Positions 48,655-59,203 of a stretch of DNA of 64,000 bases are shown here, piece after piece. Location of the stretch: the NCBI RefSeq assembly GCF_000005505.3, contig NC_016134.3:45226650-45290649 (forward strand), written 5' to 3'. The notes under the pieces were generated by a model, which saw only the letters and a program-made list of their open reading frames with translations, was not told where the DNA came from and did not search any database. Each line of letters opens with the position of its first letter. Position 1 is the stretch's first letter. This stretch comes from Brachypodium distachyon (taxonomy: Eukaryota > Streptophyta > Magnoliopsida > Poales > Poaceae). The translations under genes and the position numbers were made by a program.

Positions 48655-49622
48655 TCATCCCATTGGACCGTTGGTTGGACCGAAGTTCTTCGTGACATAC
48701 CTAGTCACCCAAACCAACTTGTTAGAAAGGCTAAGCGTGACAAAAGCCCTTGCAGTGGATGGATTATCCACAAGATGAGCATAATAGTGAACAAAGATGG
48801 CCCTCCTCAAAATCAGGAAGGCCGTCCAACACATCCCAAAGACCTTCTGGTATTTCATCACCACCACCAGCACTCTTCTCAAGGGCTGCAGCAACCCTTT
48901 CAAGGCCAAACTTGATTGTGGACAGCATAGGATCTTCGTCTTTTGCTTCAACCTTTGCCTTCTTACGAGGTGGTTGTTTGTTATGTGAAGACTTTCCAGC
49001 ATTTGCATTAGCAGACTCACCCATATTAGGTGACATGTTAACCTCAGTACCACTTTCATTGGGTGTGTTTTGATCATCTTCAACGTCAATTACTTCCACA
49101 GAAATAGGATCATTTTCAGACTTGGCATACTTACCCGTTGCCATAGATGCTCCAAAAATTGTTGCCATAGCATTATAGTGCTCAATAGGGGTGTTCAAGC
49201 ATCACCTTTGTGGTCCTGCAGAAATATTGAAAAGATTAGCACAACATGTGTATGGAGGTAGAATGCTATGAATATAAATATAACAAGATTACCTTCACAT
49301 GGTTTGCATAGTGGTCATCAGCAAGACGAATGGTACTAGTATCCTCATCCCATAGAGCACCACTCAAATTCCGAAGCTTTGTAACATTGATCCATACCTT
49401 TCTCCATTTTTTAAGGTGGTTGCTAATCTGAGCGCCAGTGATTCCTGTCTTGAAATGTTCATTCAAAGCCTTTGCACAGTTGTTAAGGTGCATCGCCTTG
49501 AATCCACTTGAAGTTCTTGTGCCAGTAGCCACAAGGTCAGCCAAAAAGCTTAGCATCATGCTAGACATTGAATTTGTCCACACAATCTGTCCACTCCCAC
49601 TAGGTTGTCCCACATTCTCCAT
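48655..49622 (-). pseudogene. Harbinger ORF1, Myb/SANT-like DNA-binding protein, frameshifted
   Basis: Accessory protein that helps the transposase bind DNA and enter the nucleus. Exon 1 (49293-49622) starts MENVGQPSGSGQIVWT and carries the Myb/SANT trihelix (LNEHFKTGITGAQISNHLKKW...W). Exon 2 begins near 49215 with DHKGDA, then hits TGA: the next conserved block TPIEHYNAMATIFG is in another frame, consistent with loss of a few codons of the usual DAEFLN-type sequence. It then runs through an acidic, NLS-like PPRKKAKVEAKDEDPM stretch to LPDFEEG, where a second frame change leads into HYYAHLVDNPSTARAFV. With at least two frameshifts it cannot make the full protein. Confidence 0.75.
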
Positions 49623-49626
49623 TGCT

Positions 49627-49812
49627 GTCCAGCAATGAAAAACAACAACAAATAAGGCATAAAACATCACAAGTAGCACATAATGATATATAAGAAGGTA
49701 GATTCTGTCCAGCAATGAAAAACAGCAACAAATAAGGCATAATCCATCACAAGTAGCACATAATGGCATACAAGAATGTAGATTCTGTCCAGCAATGAAA
49801 AACAATAAATAA
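49627..49812. repeat. 80-bp tandem repeat, about 2.3 copies
   Basis: CTGTCCAGCAATGAAAAACA recurs with GTCC starting at 49627, 49707 and 49787, an exact 80-bp period. Each copy also contains AATAAGGCATAA and ATCACAAGTAGCACATAATG. It lies immediately upstream of the ORF1 start, in the leader of the Harbinger element. Confidence 0.85.
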
Positions 49813-49927
49813 AACCACACAAACACTCACAAGTAGACCATTACACGAAGGCAAAGATACAACACTCAATGACCATAGTATTGCTACCTATCCTCTCACA
49901 TTCTAGTGGCAATTTGTTGCCTACGGT

Positions 49928-51184
49928 CTACCATTTCCCTATTATTACTTGCTTCTCCCCTTGATGCCCGAGTAGTATTGGTGGACCAAGGCACATCTGG
50001 ATAACAAAGTCATCAATCCCTTGAGAGAGCACATAATTATGAAGAATGCAACAAGCTACAACAATGTCGACTTGAACCGGGAAAGGGAAGAACGGGGTGG
50101 CATCATCAAGAACTTTGAATCGTCTCTTGAGACTTCCAAAGTCACGTTCTACCGTCACCTGTAGAGATGAGTGCCTAAGGTTGAACAATTCCTTCTCATT
50201 TTGTACTGGATTGTTGTCCCACTCGTTCAAATGGTACCTCACAGCACGAAAGGATGGCAAGAACCCGGGCTTGGCTCCATAACTAGCGTCAACTAGGTAG
50301 AATTTGCCTAGCAAATGAAAACAAAATGATGACAAGTCTATGTTTATATACTGGACAAATTTCTTTGAATCAGATTATTACCTTGTGGGACATATAGGCC
50401 ATTCTCTCGATCTAAAGCATCTGCTAACACAGTCGCATCATGTGATGTCCCCTCCCAACCAGACAAAACGTATGTGAAGCGAAGGTCAAAATCTATCGCT
50501 GTCATCACATTTTGAGTAGGAAAAGACTTCCTACCACGAAATGAAGGTTTCATATCTTTAGGAACTGATGCTTGAACATGTGTACCATCAATTGCTCCAG
50601 TGCAATCCTATGTATTTAAAAAGATTGTAAGCCATACTATTTGACACGTATGTACATAAGGAATAGTTTCACAAAATATCTTAAAATATGGGTCAAATCG
50701 TGGGTTCCCTTCAAAGAACCTCCAATGAAGGTGTCCTGATATATTCGGTTCGTAGCTCGCCTATTGCATGAAGGATTAGTCTAAAATAGCGGTGCACTGT
50801 CTCATTTGATCTGTCAAAATTAGCGCCAACAACCCTATTTCGAAGGTTATGTCCAATAGTAAACAAAAACATTGCTAGTTGCTCTTTCACAGATACATGT
50901 ATAGTGTCTTTGAGCAGGGAACGGTCTCTCATAATTTCACACAACCTATAAAATGGAGCTCTTTCAAGCCTTAACATATTTCTGCATCTAAGATCGCACT
51001 TGAAAATTTTGTTGTTCAGATAATTGACTCGTTGTACATCTCTGTCCAACATAGGGCCGTAGGTAACACGGGGTCTCCTCTTCCTTATTCTGTCCCGAAT
51101 TACCAAAGCTAGCAATGAAATAACCACAAATGTGGCAGCTCCCCTAATCAGGAATTTTCGTCTCCCATCCATCCTCTTTACCAT
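49928..51184 (-). pseudogene. Harbinger ORF2, DDE transposase (HARBI1/ALP1-like), broken
   Basis: Three exon blocks: 50680-51184, 50382-50607, 49928-50307. Block 1 begins MVKRMDGRRKFLIRG and has the family helix-turn-helix region (SVKEQLAMFLFTIGHNLRNR, SNETVHRYFRLILHAIGEL). Block 2 holds the first catalytic Asp in DCTGAIDGTHVQAS. Block 3 holds the second Asp in VDASYG and the Glu in VERDFGSLKRRF, so the DDE triad itself is intact. Damage: after YIRTPSL the frame must shift by one to reach FFEGNPRFDPYFK, and the donor that should follow FK reads AAG/ATATTT, not GT. As it stands the frame ends after SLEVL. This is a recently inactivated transposase rather than a domesticated gene. Confidence 0.8.
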
Positions 51185-51345
51185 CTACAATGCACACATG
51201 GCTATCAAAATATAACAATTCATCCATATGCAACAATTTCTCACTGTTTTGTACCAATTAAATCATAGACTGCATGGCTATCAAAAATTGGACAGGTGGG
51301 GTGAGCAATCGATTTTTTTCTGTACCTTTGGCCTTCACTGCCGGC

Positions 51346-51570
51346 CTTTCCCACCGCCGACCTCCTCTCCCCGCCGGCCTCCTCTTCTCCCCGCCGGTCT
51401 CCTCTCTCCCCTCCCGCTGCCGGCCTCCTCTCCCGCCACCGACCTCCTTTCCCCGCCGGTCTCCTCTCTCCCCTCCCGCTGCCGCCCTCCTCTCCCCGCC
51501 GGTCTCCTCTCTCCCCTCCCGCTGTCGGCCTCCTCTCCCGCCGGCCTCCTCTCTCCCCCACCGCCGACCT
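51346..51570. repeat. Pyrimidine-rich minisatellite in Harbinger right end
   Basis: Imperfect repeats of CCGCCGGTCTCCTCTCTCCC and CTCCCGCTGCCGGCCTCCTC, alternating about four times. It has long open frames on both strands only because of composition; I do not call a gene. It could be the GA-rich leader of the transposase gene on the minus strand. Confidence 0.7.
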
Positions 51571-51986
51571 CCTGCCGCCGACTGGATCTACTGAAGAACG
51601 GCCGGGATCTCGCCGGGGATGGGGAGAGCTCATGGGGAAGATTTTTCGGGGCTGCTTCTCGGGTGGGGGTGAGGATAGAGCGCAGAGAAAGAGGGGTGGG
51701 AGGTTATGCGAGGTGTGATTTCTCGCCAGGCCCACGCGTTCCGAGCGGAACGCTCTCGTTCTTTCGTTTTGCTGTTATGTGTCGGTTCCGAATCTGAGAA
51801 GAATATTTTCATCTGAAGAACCACCTGATTCCGTTCTAATTTTGCGTATTCCAACGGCCAAACGCAGCATGAAAGGCAAAACGAGGGACGGTTCCGTTAC
51901 TATGAGTGTGGATCGGGACAGGTCTTCGTCGGCATATTTTAACTGACACACACACCCGCGCATCTGCACGAAAGTTCCCCCGCACC

Positions 51987-52955
51987 ATGCGCCGCCTGCC
52001 CCCTCCGCCGGCGGCGCGGACCACCGCGCTCCGCAGCTGCACCTCCACCGCAGCCGCGGAAGCCCGCCCGTCCTCTCCCCCCGACCCTTCCCCGCCGCGC
52101 CCGGACCCCTCGGACGTCCGGTCCCACAACGCCAGCCTCATCGCGCTCTCCAAGCGCCGCGGGTGCCCGCGCTACCTCGGCCACATCCTCGCCGCGTTCG
52201 CCTCCATGCTCAAGTGCGGCGCGCCGCCCGACCGCTGCACCTACAACACGCTCGTCAACGCGCGCTGCAGGCTGGCGCACCTCGCCGACGCCAGGGCCGA
52301 GCTGGACCGGATGCGCGGGGCCGGCTTCGTGCCGGACACATTCACCTTCAACTCCCTCCTGCTCGGGCTCTGCAGGGGCGGCGTCCTGGCCGCCGCGTGC
52401 GGGGCGTTCGTGCAGATGCCGCGCAGGTGGGGCGTGCACCACGACGCCTTTTCGCACACCATCCTCATCCACGGCCTGTGCGCGGGGGGCCGCGTGGACG
52501 ACGCCCGCAGGGTGTTCGAGAAAATGTCGAGGGGCTGGTGCAGGCCCGGGGTGCACACGTACACCGCGCTGGTCGACGGGTTGTGCAAGGACGGCCGGGT
52601 CGAGGACGCCGAGGCCCTCGTCGGCGAGATGGTGGCGAAAGGGGTGTTGCCGAATGTGGTGACTTACAATGCGCTGGTTGGAGGGTTTTGTCGAGAGGGG
52701 AGGTTTGTCGATGTGTTTAGGTTGTTGGATAAAATGGCGGCCGAGGGTCTTGCGCCGGATTGGTGGACATACACCCATCTTGTTGATGGCCTCTATGAGC
52801 ACGGCGAGGTGGAGCGGGCTGCCAAGGTCTTCCACGAAGTGGGGAAGCACTCTGCGCCTGGAGATAGCGATTACAATGCATTGAGCGATAGGAATTCCAT
52901 CTTCAATGACATGAAGGCTGCTCTTGATGGAAACTGCAAGGTTGGTGATAGTTGA
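51987..52955 (+). CDS. Pentatricopeptide-repeat protein, P class, short
   Basis: Single-exon 322-residue protein. Leader rich in Arg, Pro, Ser and Ala (MRRLPPPPAARTTALRS) suggests organelle import. Then about six to seven tandem 35-residue helical repeats: DRCTYNTLVNARCRLAHLAD, DTFTFNSLLLGLCRGGVL, DAFSHTILIHGLCAGGRVDD, GVHTYTALVDGLCKDGRVED, NVVTYNALVGGFCREGRF and DWWTYTHLVDGLYEHGEVE. P-class PPR proteins bind single-stranded organellar RNA, one repeat per base. It is shorter than most family members and ends in a non-repeat tail (SIFNDMKAALDGNCKVGDS), so it may be a truncated copy. ATG 51987 is chosen since an in-frame ATG at 51906 adds no family-like sequence. Start lies only about 120 bp from the Harbinger right end. 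Confidence 0.88.
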   Translation: MRRLPPPPAARTTALRSCTSTAAAEARPSSPPDPSPPRPDPSDVRSHNASLIALSKRRGCPRYLGHILAAFASMLKCGAPPDRCTYNTLVNARCRLAHLADARAELDRMRGAGFVPDTFTFNSLLLGLCRGGVLAAACGAFVQMPRRWGVHHDAFSHTILIHGLCAGGRVDDARRVFEKMSRGWCRPGVHTYTALVDGLCKDGRVEDAEALVGEMVAKGVLPNVVTYNALVGGFCREGRFVDVFRLLDKMAAEGLAPDWWTYTHLVDGLYEHGEVERAAKVFHEVGKHSAPGDSDYNALSDRNSIFNDMKAALDGNCKVGDS

Positions 52956-54351
52956 TGAAGAAGAATCTAATTTATATCTAAAGTCTAGATTGTTTGTACT
53001 TTCATTTATATTTCATTGGTGGATTATTTTCAGTTGCTAATTCAGATTTGGAGAGTATGCAGTTCAGTTTTTGTACCTTTCTTCTTTCTCAAGCAGATAT
53101 TTTAGATAACCATTTTAATTACGTTTTGCTTTTGTGAGTGTTCACCTGCGAATCACTCGCAAGAAATCCAACCTACTGCTAAAGAGATTTATAACTGATA
53201 TATCCGATAGATGATTTTTCTTCATAATTTTGAACCGTGCCTACTTGTTAGAAGGACGCTAATTTCTAATATTATGTGCCTCGGGGTACTCTTTGGAGTT
53301 CTGGCTTCGCAATATGGTAGCCTTGTAGGACTTCACTATGCCTGTGCTGTGCTACAGATTACTGTAGATTTTTTTTTGTTACAACCTGAACCTGACTTCC
53401 AATTTCTGAATCCAAACTTTGTGCATTGCAGTAAGCAAAGTCTGATGCCGCAAGCTCCAGGGAAAAAGGTGGAGATCTTGAGATCTCTAGTAGAGAAACA
53501 GAAGTGCGTCAGAGAAAGTATGATCTGTTACATATTCAAATCTCAGCAGTTCATGTCGAGCTACATGAGATGTAGATAGATTTGTGTTTGGAAGGTACAA
53601 GGATGTTTTGTTGAAGAAGCCAATAACTCTCGTCTCCAGTCTCATTCTTGTTACGAGCACCCCCAGCATCAATGGATGGAATCATGGAAGGTTCAATTTT
53701 AGTGATGAATCTCTCAGGAAAATATAGAGCTAGGCCATTTTTTAGTGGTGATGTCGGATAGCTGAGTTCATTTCCATGTTGTCCTAAATATATATGGGTG
53801 TTTTTTTGGGTTCACTTCATGTGGTATCTGATTAGGGTCTACATGCATGGATGATGTGCACTCAAAATAAAATGTAATTCACTTTTACTTTTACTTAACC
53901 CAGGATAGCATTCATTGCTTATGTACGAGATTTTACCACTTTTATCTCATTGGTACAGATAATATCTCCAAGTCAAAGTCCAATTTCTGCATCTCATTGA
54001 CAATAATAATGCCATTTTGTTTTAATGGTGTCATGGACGTCTGCCAAAATAAAAAAATGTTTCATGAACACGCATATTTCTTCTTCAGTTTTGCAGCGGG
54101 AACATAAATTTAGAGCACTACGTAAGCGACATAGCTAGGCATGTTCCTAGGCCAATGTCAGCGTACTGGTGCTACCTGTCTAGATCGCTTGTCGTTGCCA
54201 TGATACGTAGGAAATACAGATACTCACAACTTTTGCAAGCACAAATGCCCCTTTGAGTTGAGCTTGTCCGGACAAAGCTAATTTCAGAACTTAGGAACCA
54301 AAACAACATGCCTTTTGAACTTTTCGAGTGCTAATAACTGAAAAAAGATAC
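52956..54351. other. PPR 3' flank, no recognised gene
   Basis: AT-rich DNA. A 122-codon open frame at 53211-53579 has no family resemblance and unbiased codon use. I see nothing else until the MITE at 54352. Confidence 0.4.
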
Positions 54352-54468
54352 TCCTACCGTCTCATATTAAGGACTCAAATTTGTCTAAATATGGACGTAT
54401 CTATATACTAAAACGGAAATACGTCTGGATTCATGTAATAGAAAGTCACTAATACGAGACGGAGGGAG
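54352..54468. mobile_element. Stowaway MITE, complete
   Basis: 117 bp flanked by TA (54350-54351, 54469-54470). Left CTCCTACCGTCTCATATTAAG and right CACTAATACGAGACGGAGGGAG are inverted repeats; interior has TTTGTCTAAATATGGACG and GAAATACGTCTGGATTCATG. It sits about 460 bp upstream of the RH51 start. Confidence 0.85.
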
Positions 54469-54751
54469 TACTACTTAACACAGGATTCATAAAACCTGTG
54501 CTACAAATTTTTTCTTCTTGGAAGGTGTTGATTTTTTTCCTTACATCTTTTGAGGGATTTTTTTTCCTTGCATCTTTTCACCAGGTTCCGCTATCAAAAG
54601 ATATAACGAACAAACGTAGAGTTCACGCCACAAAACAGAGCCTAGCAAATGAATCTCAAAATAAATCTTGCACATGTCTCTCCCGTCCGTCCGATGCTCA
54701 GGGATGAATCTCAACGGCTGGATCTTCGCTTGCCGTTGGATCGATATCGGT

Positions 54752-54863
54752 GGCCCAGATGGAAGTGAAACCCTATAAGCACCAACGGCGCCCGTCTCCT
54801 CTTTCCTCTCTCGCTGTCGCCAACAAAACCTCCCGCCGCGAAGACCCCAACCATTAAACCCTA
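54752..54863 (+). promoter_or_regulatory. Site II motif and telo-box upstream of RH51
   Basis: GGCCCA at 54752-54757 and AAACCCTA at 54856-54863, the latter 64 bp before the RH51 ATG. The combination is characteristic of plant ribosome-biogenesis promoters, fitting the helicase's expected role. Confidence 0.6.
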
Positions 54864-54926
54864 GACTCGAAGCCGAGCCTTCCCCCTCCCCCCGCCGCCG
54901 CCGCGATTTCCCCCGCACTCGCCACC

Positions 54927-57900
54927 ATGGGCTCCTCAAGGTCGTCGAAGAAGCGGAAACCCGTCGCCCCGCCGCCGGAGCCGGACTCCGATGCGGAGGA
55001 GACGGTCCACGACACCGCCGCCGCTGCCGAGGAATTCGACGAGGAGGAGGAGCAGCAGCAGCAGACGGAGGCGGGAGACGAGGGCGAGGATGAGCAGAAG
55101 GAGGAGGAGAAGACGGGGAAGAAGCAGAAGAAAATGAAGGAGAAGAAGGAGAAGGAGGGGTCGGGAATCCTGACGAGCATGCTGTTCTCGGAGCTCCCCA
55201 TCTCCGAGCTCACTGCAAAGGCCATCAGGGAGATGAACTACACCCACCTCGCGCAGGTCCGCGCCCTGTCTCTGGCTGGATTTCACCATCCAAGTTAACC
55301 TGCTGCGTTAGTCACTAATAGTCTCCGCGCAAGTTTTTAACAGCATTGAAATTGGTGTTAGTATTTTGCCGTGTTGGTTGGTAACGTGCTGTACCGAATT
55401 TACTGTAAATGTCTTGACTGGCTACATGATTTTGTTCTTGTAGATTCAAGCTCGGTCGATACCACATTTGTTGGAAGGAAGGGATGTGATGGGAGCTGCC
55501 AAGACTGGCTCAGGCAAGACCCTTGCGTTCCTCATACCAGCGATTGAGCTGCTCTATAACCTGCATTTCTCGCCGAGGAATGGGACAGGGGTTATTGTCG
55601 TTTGCCCTACAAGGGAGCTTGCCATCCAGGTATGGTCACACATAGAAACTATACTGCTAGAAGCTTTACCTACATGTGTAACACTGTTTAGGAACCAAAT
55701 ACGACCATGCGATCAATGATAAAAAAAAACTACTGTACACCAAATTTGAGGTTTCTTTGCTTTTTAGTGCTAAATGAGAAGCTATTTAATAGTATAAATC
55801 TGCCACATTAGTAAACATATCAAGTTATTTTTCTATAGTCGAGACTCCCAACATATTCACGTTATCTAGAGCCTCACCATAGGTACTTCCATACAGTATC
55901 AGTAAAAAGGAACTTTTGAAACCCTCACGCCTTTGTGTTCCCATGTTCTTAGTGATAAGAACTCTTGCTTTCATTTGCTTCAGACACACAATGTTGCCAA
56001 GGAATTGATGAAGTATCACTCACAAACTCTTGGATATGTTATTGGTGGTAATGGACGGAGAACTGAAGCTGATCAGCTTGCAAAGGGTGTCAATTTGTTA
56101 GTAGCTACACCAGGCAGGCTTTTGGACCATCTACAAAACACTAAGGGTTTCATATATAAGAGACTAAAGGTAAATAACCAGTATTCCCTACTTTCTTCTC
56201 AAAGGACAAAGCATATTTGTTTGTGGGAAACAATGCAGATATTTGGATTATCACATTAATGAATCAAGGCGAACTGCAAATTCTATTCTCTGTTACATAG
56301 TGAACACACGGTCCATACTTTAGTGTTAATATTGAACTAGACTACTAGAAAGTTTAATAACCTTTTGTAGCTAAACTCCATACCCACCCCATTTTTAATT
56401 TAGTGTAAATTTAAAGGATGAATGCATAAATATATTTTAAATTCGTCTCTGTGACATACCTAGACTTGTTCAACTGCTTACCTGTTTGAATAAATATACT
56501 CATTAGTGTGCGGTTAGTGCCATGAATGCTTCTTTATTTGTCTCTGTGACATACCTCATCCTATTATTTTTTGTAGTGTCTTATAATTGATGAGGCTGAT
56601 CGCATTCTTGAACAAAACTTTGAGGAAGACATGAAGCAAATATTTAAACGCCTTCCCCTGGTATATCATCGTCTGCCCATTGGATAATTCTTCCTCGACG
56701 TACATGCACAGATTTTCAATTTTTATTCACATTTAACCTTTTTTTAATCATTGTGGATATGCAGAATCGCCAGACTGTTCTTTTCTCTGCAACACAAACT
56801 AGAGAGGTTAGTGTAGTTGTCATTTAGCTCAACTTTTTGGTGGATTATTTATGTTTCTGTTGGTTAAATAATGTGTTGGCATTTTGCATCTGCAGGTTGA
56901 AGAATTTGCCAAGTTATCATTTGAGAAAAACGAAGAAAGGAAAGAAAAACCTGTTTATATTGCAGTTGATGATGGTAAATCAAATGTAAGGAACTGACTC
57001 AGCAAGCTGCTCATCTCTCTATTACTAAGAACTTTTGTACGAAAAGTAACAATAATGCTCCTACAGGCTACTGTTGAAGGCTTGCAGCAGGGTTATTGTG
57101 TCATTCCTAGCAACAAGAGGTTTTTGGTTCTATATGCTTTCCTCAAAAAGAAACAGTCTAAGAAGGTCATGGTGTTCTTTTCATCATGCAGTTCAGTAAA
57201 GTTCCATGCGGAACTTCTGAATTTTCTCCAGATAGAGTGTGAAGATATCCATGGGAAACAGAAGCAGCAAAAACGAACTACAACATTCTTTAACTTCTGC
57301 AAGGCAGAAAAGGGTATCTTGTTATGCACTAATGTGGCAGCTCGTGGACTTGATATTCCTGATGTGGTGAGGTTTTGAGTCTTTTGACTCCTATTTTTTT
57401 AGACCAGTGCAATAAATTCTTTTCCCCTTGCTAACCTAATGATATGTCATATGTGCCTTTGCCCCTTGTTTAGGATTACATTGTGCAATATGATCCTCCG
57501 GATGAACCAAAGGTTGGTGATTTGTCACAGTTCTCTTCTTCTCATCCTTTTTACTGTACTGATCAATTTGGATTGGACTTTCAGGATTACATTCACAGAG
57601 TTGGTCGTACCGCACGTGGTGAAAAGGGCAAAGGAAGTGCATTATTATTCTTGTTGCCGGAAGAACTAAAGTTTCTTATTTACCTGAAGGTAGTAAACCT
57701 GTTCTTTCCTTCCCTCACCTCCTCTCTTTCTAAACTCAAGAGAAGTTACATGTTTAATGGTTTCTACAGGCAGCCAAGATTTCTCTCACAGAATACGAGT
57801 TCAATGACAAGAATGTGCCGAATTTGCAATCTCACCTGGTAAGTGCATCTTTTGTAATCAATCCACTTTCTGAAAATATGTTCAGAATTTAAAACTCAAG

Positions 57901-58648
57901 TTATGAGCAGGAAAATATCGTTGGCGAGAACTACTTCCTAAATCAGTCAGCTAAAGAAGCCTACAGATCCTACATTTTGGCATACAACTCACACGCCATG
58001 AAAGACATTTTTAATGTCCATGATCTTGATTTGAAGGTACAATGTTTCTCAAAGTTTGTTTTGAGGGCCTCAGTATTTGGTTCTTGTGTACTCATTCCTA
58101 ACCTCCATATCTATGTTTTTGTTGGACATTACAATTTGTGGTGATAGCTAGTTTGTTGGGTCATATTTGTGATTTGTCTACTGTCTAGTATCTGGTGGTG
58201 GGTGCATGTTTGTCTACTGCTTTCGTGGTGGTTTATTTTATTACTATTTGGCACTTTCCAAATAATTCACTGCCCATTTAACCTGAGTTCTTTTTTACCT
58301 TAATTTAGCATTAAGTGAGTTTACCCCTGGGTAGTTGATATTATCATTCTAACTGTATGTGATTATTGATGGTTCATGAGAATGAACTGGGTTAATTGTG
58401 TGCAATTAGAGTTTCAGCCTTGGCAGGAAAATTTATGACTTATCTCATACCTTGTTATGTGGCAGTCTGTAGCAGCATCATTCTGTTTTAAGAACCCTCC
58501 AAAAGTGAACCTCGACTTGGAGAGCAGCGCTTCTAAACGTAGGAAGACAAAGAAAGTAGATGGTGGAGGGAGGAGGCATGGTATCAACGCTTCAAATCCT
58601 TACGGAAGGAAAGGCGGTGATGATAGCAGGCAATTTGCAAGATTTTAG
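54927..58648 (+). CDS. RH51: DEAD-box RNA helicase RH51 (Has1/DDX18 orthologue)
   Basis: Nucleolar ATP-dependent helicase for pre-rRNA processing. Exons 54927-55256, 55444-55629, 55984-56169, 56577-56660, 56765-56806, 56896-56985, 57067-57366, 57474-57512, 57585-57689, 57770-57838, 57911-58036, 58466-58648; 579 residues, every exon a multiple of three. N-terminus (1-85) is acidic then Lys-rich ([14 protein letters not shown]). Motifs: Q region [25 protein letters not shown] (129-136), [18 protein letters not shown] (239-242), SAT (270-272), [25 protein letters not shown] and HRVGRTARG. The Has1-specific tail [18 protein letters not shown] and a basic, Gly-rich C-terminus ([15 protein letters not shown]) identify this subfamily. 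All catalytic motifs are intact. Telo-box and site II in the promoter fit coordinated ribosome-biogenesis expression. Confidence 0.96.
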
Positions 58649-59203
58649 AGAGGGCCTTGCAAGTTGTTTGAGATGACGGTGACAGCTGCGGTAACTCAAA
58701 TATCGAGTTTCGAAGTCACTTGGTTTTGTAAGAGTTTTGATAGATAGCTTTGTATTATGACACTGGTGTATCGCAATTTTCCTACAGAATGGTTCTAGAT
58801 TTGCTAGCTTAAAACTTGGATTATTGAGAAACAGATGTGCCTGTGTTATTGCAAGTGATATGATAACTTCAGAGCTTCGCTCCATATTTTGTTCTGTTCC
58901 ACCTGTACTAAAGTAAATATCCATCACTTCTACCTAAACAATTTTTTACTGGGAGTTTGTATGAATTATTGTGTGTCACCATACATGTTTGAGCTGCCGA
59001 ATTTCCCAGTTCCGGACAAATGACCAAATACAAATCCTGAACTGTTTCCTCGTACAACTACAGAACTCTATAACCACGGCTCACATATATCTTCAGTTCT
59101 TCATTATTACAATGTGGCATCCACAGCCAACACAAGTGCCAGCCAATGTGTTCGTTTGCTAATTAACTGTGTACCAGGAAATGTAGGCTCCTGAGCTTGT
59201 GTG
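58649..59203. other. Convergent 3' flanks of RH51 and the PMT gene
   Basis: About 555 bp between two stop codons facing each other, presumably containing both 3' UTRs. I see no other feature. Confidence 0.5.

Larger units (their letters stand above)
48095..51868 (-). mobile_element. Decayed PIF/Harbinger DNA transposon
   Basis: Two adjacent minus-strand genes, a Myb/SANT-like ORF1 and a DDE transposase ORF2, are the diagnostic pair of PIF/Harbinger elements. Candidate termini: GGCTGTGTTTGG at 48095-48106 preceded by TTA, and CCAAACGCAGC at 51858-51868, which is GCTGCGTTTGG in reverse. GGAATGG/CCATTCC-rich subterminal sequence at 48124-48260 is typical of grass elements of this class. The expected 3-bp target duplication (TTA/TAA) is not seen on the right, so the right border is uncertain. 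Both genes are broken, so the element is non-autonomous today. Length about 3.8 kb. Confidence 0.7.

Noticed and set aside
51228..51797. Proline/serine-rich open frames on both strands
   Set aside because: Generated by the pyrimidine-rich minisatellite; repetitive composition and no homology.
53211..53579. 122-codon frame downstream of the PPR gene
   Set aside because: AT-rich, no family resemblance, no splice context; probably random or part of a 3' UTR.
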